64,000 nucleotides of DNA from Candidatus Dechloromonas phosphorivorans. GTDB taxonomy: Bacteria; Pseudomonadota; Gammaproteobacteria; Burkholderiales; Rhodocyclaceae. Within the stretch, counting starts at the first letter, position 1. Each line of letters starts with the position of its first letter. Positions 59,774-64,000 of this stretch are shown here, one piece after another. The translations under genes and the position numbers were made by a program. The stretch spans positions 276,001 to 340,000 of the forward strand of contig JADKIP010000013.1 in the NCBI GenBank assembly GCA_016721185.1, given 5' to 3'. Below the pieces are notes generated by a model. That model was given only the letters and a program-made list of their open reading frames with translations. It had not been told where the DNA came from and did not search any database.

Positions 59774-60442
59774 GCGCGTCGCCGAGGTATCAAGCAGCAG
59801 GCAAGCATCGTGGCGCACCGCTTGCGCAATCGGCAGATTCTGCCCGTGCTGCCAGGCGGCCAGGGCGGCTGCTTTTTCGCTGCCGGTGGCGATGACGATT
59901 TGCTGGCGGCAGGCGCGCAAGGTTTCAAAGTTAAGACTGACGCGCTCGGCCGGCGGCTTGGGCGCGTCATGCACCGCAATCACCGCGCCGGCTTGCGATT
60001 TTCTGCCGGGAAACAGGCTGGCGGTATGTCCATCTTCACCGATGCCGAGCAGCACGAGGTCGAAAGGCTGTTTGTTGCGGATCGTTTCGGCGTACTGAGC
60101 GGCGGCTTCAGCGGCGCCGAGTTCGGCGGGAATGGGGTGAATCTGTGCGGCGGGAATGGCGACGTGATCCAGCCAGCGCGTTTGCGCCATGCGGGAATTG
60201 CGCGCCGGGTCATCGGCTGGCAGGCAGCGTTCGTCACCCCAGAAGATTTCCCACGCCGCCCATTGCTGCGCCGACGTGGCGAGCCGTTGGTAAATCCGGC
60301 CGGGCGTCGTGCCGCCGGCCAGCACCAGACGAAAGATCCGGCGCTGGGTAATGGCTGCTGCCGCTGCGGCGCTGATCAGGCGGCAAGCTTCAATGGCAAC
60401 CGCCTCGGGGTCGGCCAGAACGCGTGTATCAGCCGGCAGCAT
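59744..60442 (-). CDS. pgl: 6-phosphogluconolactonase
   Basis: A 232-residue lactonase of the DevB/SOL family. It shows RLVLAGGTTPGRIY, IFWGDERCLP and LLGIGEDGHTASLFP, the family active-site segments. It hydrolyses 6-phosphogluconolactone, the product of Zwf. Its start lies inside the end of zwf (14-nt overlap) and it completes the gnd-zwf-pgl operon. Confidence 0.95.
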   Translation of the reverse strand: MLPADTRVLADPEAVAIEACRLISAAAAAAITQRRIFRLVLAGGTTPGRIYQRLATSAQQWAAWEIFWGDERCLPADDPARNSRMAQTRWLDHVAIPAAQIHPIPAELGAAEAAAQYAETIRNKQPFDLVLLGIGEDGHTASLFPGRKSQAGAVIAVHDAPKPPAERVSLNFETLRACRQQIVIATGSEKAAALAAWQHGQNLPIAQAVRHDACLLLDTSATRSADFVSPIV

Positions 60443-61907
60443 CGGGAGGGCAGTCGGTTTTACCGTTGCAGCTCAGGCTTTGCCGCCATGCCTGATCGGC
60501 TTTGTCGAAAATATGGTTGGCTGCCTTCGGCCCCCAACTGCCGACCGGGTATTGCAGCGGTGGATGCTCGTCTTCAGACCAGGCGCGCATGACCGGATCG
60601 ACCACCTGCCAGGCGGCTTTGACTTCGTCGTAGCGCAGGAAAAGGGAACGGTTGCCCTCGATGACATCAAGCAGCAATTCCTCGTAAGCGTCGGCCTTGC
60701 GCTCGCCAGGATTACCGACGCTGGCATCCATCACGATCTGACGGGTAAGCGTTTCCGCGCCGGGCACCTTGGCTGAAATTTCCATCTGCACCACGTCGTC
60801 GGGCTGGATACCGATCAGCAGCCAGTTGGGATGGACATTGGCAGCGCCCGTGCCCTGAAAAAGCTGCATCGGCGGTTCGCGGAAACGGACGGCGACCATC
60901 GAGCGGCGCTCCTTGAGGCATTTGCCGGTGCGCAGGTAGAAGGGCACATCGCGCCAGCGCCAGTTGTCGACATAAATTTTCAGCGCGGCGTAGGTTTCGG
61001 TATGGCTGCCGGGGGCGATGCCGGCTTCCTGCTGGTAGCCGGCGTACTGGGCGCGTACCGCGTGGCTGGACAGTTGTGAAACATCCACCGGCCGGATCGA
61101 GCGCAAGACTTTGACCTTTTCATCGCGCAGGGATTCCGCTTCGAGCGACACCGGCGGCTCCATCGCCAGCAGCGCCAGCACTTGCAGCAAATGGCTCTGG
61201 ATCATGTCGCGCGTCGCTCCGCCGTGGCGGTCGTAATAGCTGGCCCGGCCATCAACGCCAACGGTTTCGGCGTGCGTTATCTGCACGTGGTCAATGTAAT
61301 GGCGGTTCCACAGGGGTTCGAGAATCATGTTGGCGAAGCGCAAGACCAGCAGGTTCTGGACCGATTCCTTGCCAACGTAGTGATCGATCCGGTAAATCTG
61401 TTCTTCGTTCAGGTGCTTGTTGAGTTCGTGCTGCAAGTCGCGGGCTGATTGCTGGTCATGGCCGAAAGGCTTTTCGACAACCACACGCCGCCAGCCATTG
61501 CTTTCGGCAAGCAGCCCGGCCTGGGCCAGCCCGACAGTCACCGGGACATAAAGTTTGGGGCTGACCGAGAGGTAGAAAATCACATTTCTGGCGCATTCGC
61601 CGCTGCCCACCCAAGCGCCCAGCGCCTGATAAAAGCCGCCATCTTCGAGACTGCCAGCGAGATAGTCGAGACGCTGGAGAAAGCCATCCAGACAACCCTC
61701 CGTGCTGCCGGGGGTGAGGACTTTGCGCACTTCGTCGCGCCATTCATCCGGTTGGTGCGGTGTACGGCCACAACCGAGGATTTTTACATCGGCGGCCAGA
61801 TAGCCCAGGCAGTGCAGTTGGTAGAGCGCCGGCAAGAGCTTGATCGTGGCCAGATTGCCCGTTGCCCCGAAAATAACGTAGGCATGCGATTCGGTGGTGC
61901 AGCTCAT
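60429..61907 (-). CDS. zwf: Glucose-6-phosphate 1-dehydrogenase
   Basis: A 492-residue enzyme oxidising glucose 6-phosphate with NADP. The start at 61907 (SCTTESHAYVIFGATGNLA) has an AGGAG ribosome site; upstream in-frame codons would add 11 residues of poor quality. The nucleotide motif is FGATGNL, with Asn where Asp is usual (GASGDL). EKPFGHD and RIDHYVGKE carry the substrate-binding Lys and catalytic His. It overlaps gnd upstream by 4 nt and pgl downstream. Confidence 0.95.
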   Translation of the reverse strand: MSCTTESHAYVIFGATGNLATIKLLPALYQLHCLGYLAADVKILGCGRTPHQPDEWRDEVRKVLTPGSTEGCLDGFLQRLDYLAGSLEDGGFYQALGAWVGSGECARNVIFYLSVSPKLYVPVTVGLAQAGLLAESNGWRRVVVEKPFGHDQQSARDLQHELNKHLNEEQIYRIDHYVGKESVQNLLVLRFANMILEPLWNRHYIDHVQITHAETVGVDGRASYYDRHGGATRDMIQSHLLQVLALLAMEPPVSLEAESLRDEKVKVLRSIRPVDVSQLSSHAVRAQYAGYQQEAGIAPGSHTETYAALKIYVDNWRWRDVPFYLRTGKCLKERRSMVAVRFREPPMQLFQGTGAANVHPNWLLIGIQPDDVVQMEISAKVPGAETLTRQIVMDASVGNPGERKADAYEELLLDVIEGNRSLFLRYDEVKAAWQVVDPVMRAWSEDEHPPLQYPVGSWGPKAANHIFDKADQAWRQSLSCNGKTDCPPDAAG

Positions 61908-63343
61908 GGCAGTTTCTCCTCGCCACCATCGCCCAGCCAACGGGTGTGGAAATGCTCGGCCGGGTCACGATCAACCCGCTGATAGGAATGGGCGCCGAAG
62001 AAATCGCGCTGCGCCTGCAGAATGTTGGCTGAGCCCTTGGCGCAGCGGTAGCCATCGTAAAACGCCAGTGCCGAGGCCAGTGCCGGGGCGGCGACACCGC
62101 TGCCGACGGCACCGATCACCGCCTGCCGCCAACCGGCTTCGGCGGCCTTTATTTCGGCGACGAAAAATGGGTCTTGCAGCAGGCTGGGTGGCACCGGGCT
62201 GCGGGAAAAACTGGTTTTTATGTCGCCGAGAAAACGGCTGCGAATGATGCAGCCGGCGCGCCAGAGCAACGCAATATCGCCGTAGGGCAGGGCCCAGCCT
62301 TCGGTTTCCGCGGCGGACTGCATCAGCATGAAACCTTGCGCGTAGGAAACCAGTTTTGAGGCGTAAAGCGCATCGCGCAAGGCGTCGATCATTGCGGCGC
62401 GGCTGGATTCCGCCACTAGCGCCGGGGCGCTGCCCAGTAGGGCCGCGGCGGCGACCCGCTCGGCCTTGCGCGCCGAGAGCATGCGCGCCTGAACCGCTTC
62501 GCTGATCAGGGTGAGCGGTACGCCGTGGTCAAGCGCATCCTGCGCTGTCCAGACACCGGTACCTTTCTGCCCAGCCCGATCAAGAATCTTGTCGACCAGC
62601 GGGCTGCCGTCCCGGTCGCGCTGGCGCAGGATGCGGCTGGTGATTTCGATCAGATACGACTCAAGGCGGCCCGCATTCCAGCCGGCAAAGGTGTCGGCCA
62701 TCTCGTCGTGACTCATGCCCAGCGCGTGCTGCATCAGGTGGCAAACCTCGGCGATCAACTGCATGTCGCCATATTCGATGCCGTTATGAACCATCTTGAC
62801 GTAATGGCCGGCCCCGCCATCGCCCAGCCACTGGCAGCAGGGTATACCGTCCACTTTGGCAGCAATGGACTGGAACATGTCGCGGATGGTCGGCCAGGCG
62901 GCAGCGGCACCCCCCGGCATCAACGACGGGCCATAGCGCGCCCCTTCTTCGCCACCGGAAACGCCCATGCCGACGAAGTGAATGCCCTTGGCGGCCAGCT
63001 CGCGCCAGCGCCGGTTGCTGTCGCGGAAATGCGAATTGCCGCCGTCGATCAGGATGTCGCCGGCATCAAGCAGCGGCAGTAGTTGCGCAATGACAGCATC
63101 GACTGCCTTGCCCGCCGTCACCATCAACAGGATGACGCGCGGGTGGCCCAGCTGACTGATGAATTGCTGCGGGCTATCGGCCGCTGTGATCGCCCGGCCT
63201 TGGCCGTGGGTGGCGATGAATGCTGCGGTCACCGCCGCGGTACGGTTGTACACACTCAGGCCGAAACCCTTGTCACTCAGGTTGAGCGCCAGATTGGCGC
63301 CCATCACCCCGAGACCAATGATGCCGATATCCGCTTTGTCCAT
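61904..63343 (-). CDS. gnd: 6-phosphogluconate dehydrogenase, decarboxylating
   Basis: A 479-residue NADP enzyme of the long dimeric class. The start at 63343 (MDKADIGIIGLGVMG) has a strong GGAGG site six bases upstream. NADP-binding GLGVMGANLA, the GVSGGEEGARYGPS segment and the catalytic GGAGHYVKMVHNGIEYGDMQ are present. It makes ribulose 5-phosphate, CO2 and NADPH. First gene of the gnd-zwf-pgl operon, each overlapping the next, providing NADPH. Confidence 0.95.
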   Translation of the reverse strand: MDKADIGIIGLGVMGANLALNLSDKGFGLSVYNRTAAVTAAFIATHGQGRAITAADSPQQFISQLGHPRVILLMVTAGKAVDAVIAQLLPLLDAGDILIDGGNSHFRDSNRRWRELAAKGIHFVGMGVSGGEEGARYGPSLMPGGAAAAWPTIRDMFQSIAAKVDGIPCCQWLGDGGAGHYVKMVHNGIEYGDMQLIAEVCHLMQHALGMSHDEMADTFAGWNAGRLESYLIEITSRILRQRDRDGSPLVDKILDRAGQKGTGVWTAQDALDHGVPLTLISEAVQARMLSARKAERVAAAALLGSAPALVAESSRAAMIDALRDALYASKLVSYAQGFMLMQSAAETEGWALPYGDIALLWRAGCIIRSRFLGDIKTSFSRSPVPPSLLQDPFFVAEIKAAEAGWRQAVIGAVGSGVAAPALASALAFYDGYRCAKGSANILQAQRDFFGAHSYQRVDRDPAEHFHTRWLGDGGEEKLP

Positions 63344-63445
63344 GCCTGCCTCCAAACATCCAGCCATCATTTGCTCAGGGTTTCAGGATTGCCGAGTGGC
63401 GAGACACTGCGGCTTGGTGCAGTGTCGCCTGTTGCCTGGTTTCGA

Positions 63446-63643
63446 TCAATAACGGCTGGGATCGTTCGGGCGTCGATCATGTTGATTGGGCACGCCGTCA
63501 CGATCGCGGTCATGCTCACCGCGATTGGGCCCGTTATCGCGATTCTGGCGTTGACCGCCACCATCCCGATACGGCGTGTCGTAAACCACGCAGCCGGTTA
63601 AAAGGCTGGCAACGGCAATCAGTAAAACAGCGAGTTTTTTCAT
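63446..63643 (-). CDS. Small lipoprotein with thrombospondin-3-like calcium motif
   Basis: A 65-residue lipoprotein. The start at 63643 has an AAGGA site. The signal peptide ends in the lipobox LLTGC with C18 lipidated. The mature part is Asp/Arg/Asn-rich and ends in DRDRDGVPNQHDRRPNDP, which matches the DxDxDGVxDxxD calcium loop of thrombospondin type 3 repeats. Role unknown; an envelope calcium-binding or filler protein is possible. It lies 102 nt upstream of gnd on the same strand. Confidence 0.7.
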   Translation of the reverse strand: MKKLAVLLIAVASLLTGCVVYDTPYRDGGGQRQNRDNGPNRGEHDRDRDGVPNQHDRRPNDPSRY

Positions 63644-64000
63644 GGCATTCCTTGGGCGGAAAAATTGAAGAAGAAGTTCAAGAAGCGCGATGCGCCGTGA
63701 AGCGGGGCGTGTGGCCTTACTTTCCGCCAAATGGTCCCGCTTCTCTGTGCGCTCCCACACCGACTGAAAATGCCGCCGTCGCTTGTTTTGGCAAAGGCTG
63801 GACTCCCGACCCCAGACCCATTTTTAAGGCTTCACTCAAGGCGTTCAAGTAAGCCAGGAGCTGAGTCGAGAGTTGAGCAGGGAAGGGCCTTCCTTGTGTG
63901 CGCCAGCACACTGTGCAGGCGAAATATCTGATCTATCGTGAATATCAGGCAGTAAAGAGCCACCCGCTATCAGGAGTTGATTCTTCCGTTTTTCAGGTAG
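63644..64000. other. Right-edge region without a supported gene
   Basis: Only short frames are seen, the longest 66 codons with no motif or ribosome site. Two neighbouring short inverted repeats (GGAAGGGCCTTCC near 63881 and GTGTGCGCCAGCACAC near 63895) are visible. They could end a transcript entering from the right, but no T-tract follows. Confidence 0.35.

Noticed and set aside
63652..63852. 66-codon plus-strand frame at the right edge.
   Set aside because: No ribosome site or domain; it overlaps the promoter side of the small lipoprotein gene on the other strand.
1..64000. CRISPR array, tRNA or rRNA genes, prophage, toxin-antitoxin or restriction genes.
   Set aside because: Intergenic stretches were read for direct repeats, cloverleaf signals and typical genes and nothing convincing was seen.

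Overview
The window looks like chromosomal backbone of a betaproteobacterium, most likely a Rhodocyclales/Azonexaceae member close to Dechloromonas or Azonexus. This is inferred from gene order (mtaD-ompA-ubiG-gph divergent from gyrA-serC-pheA-hisC-tyrA ... aroA-cmk-rpsA-ihfB; nadE-glnB; trxB divergent from a Crp gene, ftsK and lolA) and from the sequences, not from a database search. Genes are dense, many overlap by 1-14 nt, and I see no rRNA, tRNA, CRISPR array, prophage or intact insertion sequence.

Layout. 0-2.1 kb (minus): start of a Tat-exported protein, phoH and the peroxiredoxin bcp. 2.2-5.5 kb (plus): an orphan oligopeptide-type binding lipoprotein coupled to a methyltransferase. 5.5-9.0 kb (minus): gph, ubiG, an OmpA-family protein and mtaD. 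9.1-16.7 kb (plus): gyrA-serC-pheA-hisC-tyrA plus a periplasmic-type ATP-dependent DNA ligase. 16.8-25.3 kb (plus): a surface-glycan locus (Wzx-type flippase, three glycosyltransferase-like genes, a SDR epimerase, a PglC/WcaJ-type initiating transferase and a WbpM/PglF-type 4,6-dehydratase). It has more A+T-rich codons than its surroundings, an IS5-type remnant, and starts that are often GTG or TTG. 25.3-29.3 kb: the supraoperon resumes with a fused aroA-cmk, then rpsA and ihfB. 29.4-35.8 kb: envelope genes lapA, lapB, ugd, hldE-type kinase and hldD, then cysM and a PolB-like exonuclease. 35.8-38.4 kb: ppa, nadE, glnB. 38.4-40.0 kb (minus): smr and trxB. 40.0-45.7 kb: crp-type regulator, ftsK, lolA and a DinG-type helicase. 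45.7-50.2 kb: an ATP-grasp-like unknown, mobB, moeA, moaD, an RbgA/YlqF GTPase and a carboxymuconolactone-decarboxylase-like protein. 50.2-57.3 kb (minus): a signalling block (Crp-PAS-PAS-PAS-degenerate GGDEF protein, then CheB-CheR-coiled coil-PAS protein), a periplasmic rhodanese, a small Cys-rich protein and an RlmI-like methyltransferase. 57.5-59.8 kb: a glycine-rich membrane protein, a 326-nt intergenic region rich in hairpins, and a Na+/H+ antiporter. 59.7-63.7 kb (minus): gnd-zwf-pgl (oxidative pentose phosphate pathway) and a tiny lipoprotein with a thrombospondin-3-like calcium-binding motif.

How parts may work together. The glycan locus, lapAB, ugd and the heptose genes make much of 16.8-34.1 kb an envelope polysaccharide neighbourhood wrapped around the aromatic amino acid supraoperon. 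The locus has an initiating transferase, a flippase and glycosyltransferases, but I recognise no Wzy polymerase, Wzz or ligase. The signalling pair at 52-57 kb is the least conventional protein content: a DNA-binding Crp module fused to three PAS domains and a GGDEF domain whose signature reads EGEKF, overlapping by 56 nt a CheB/CheR fusion that has no receiver or kinase domain.
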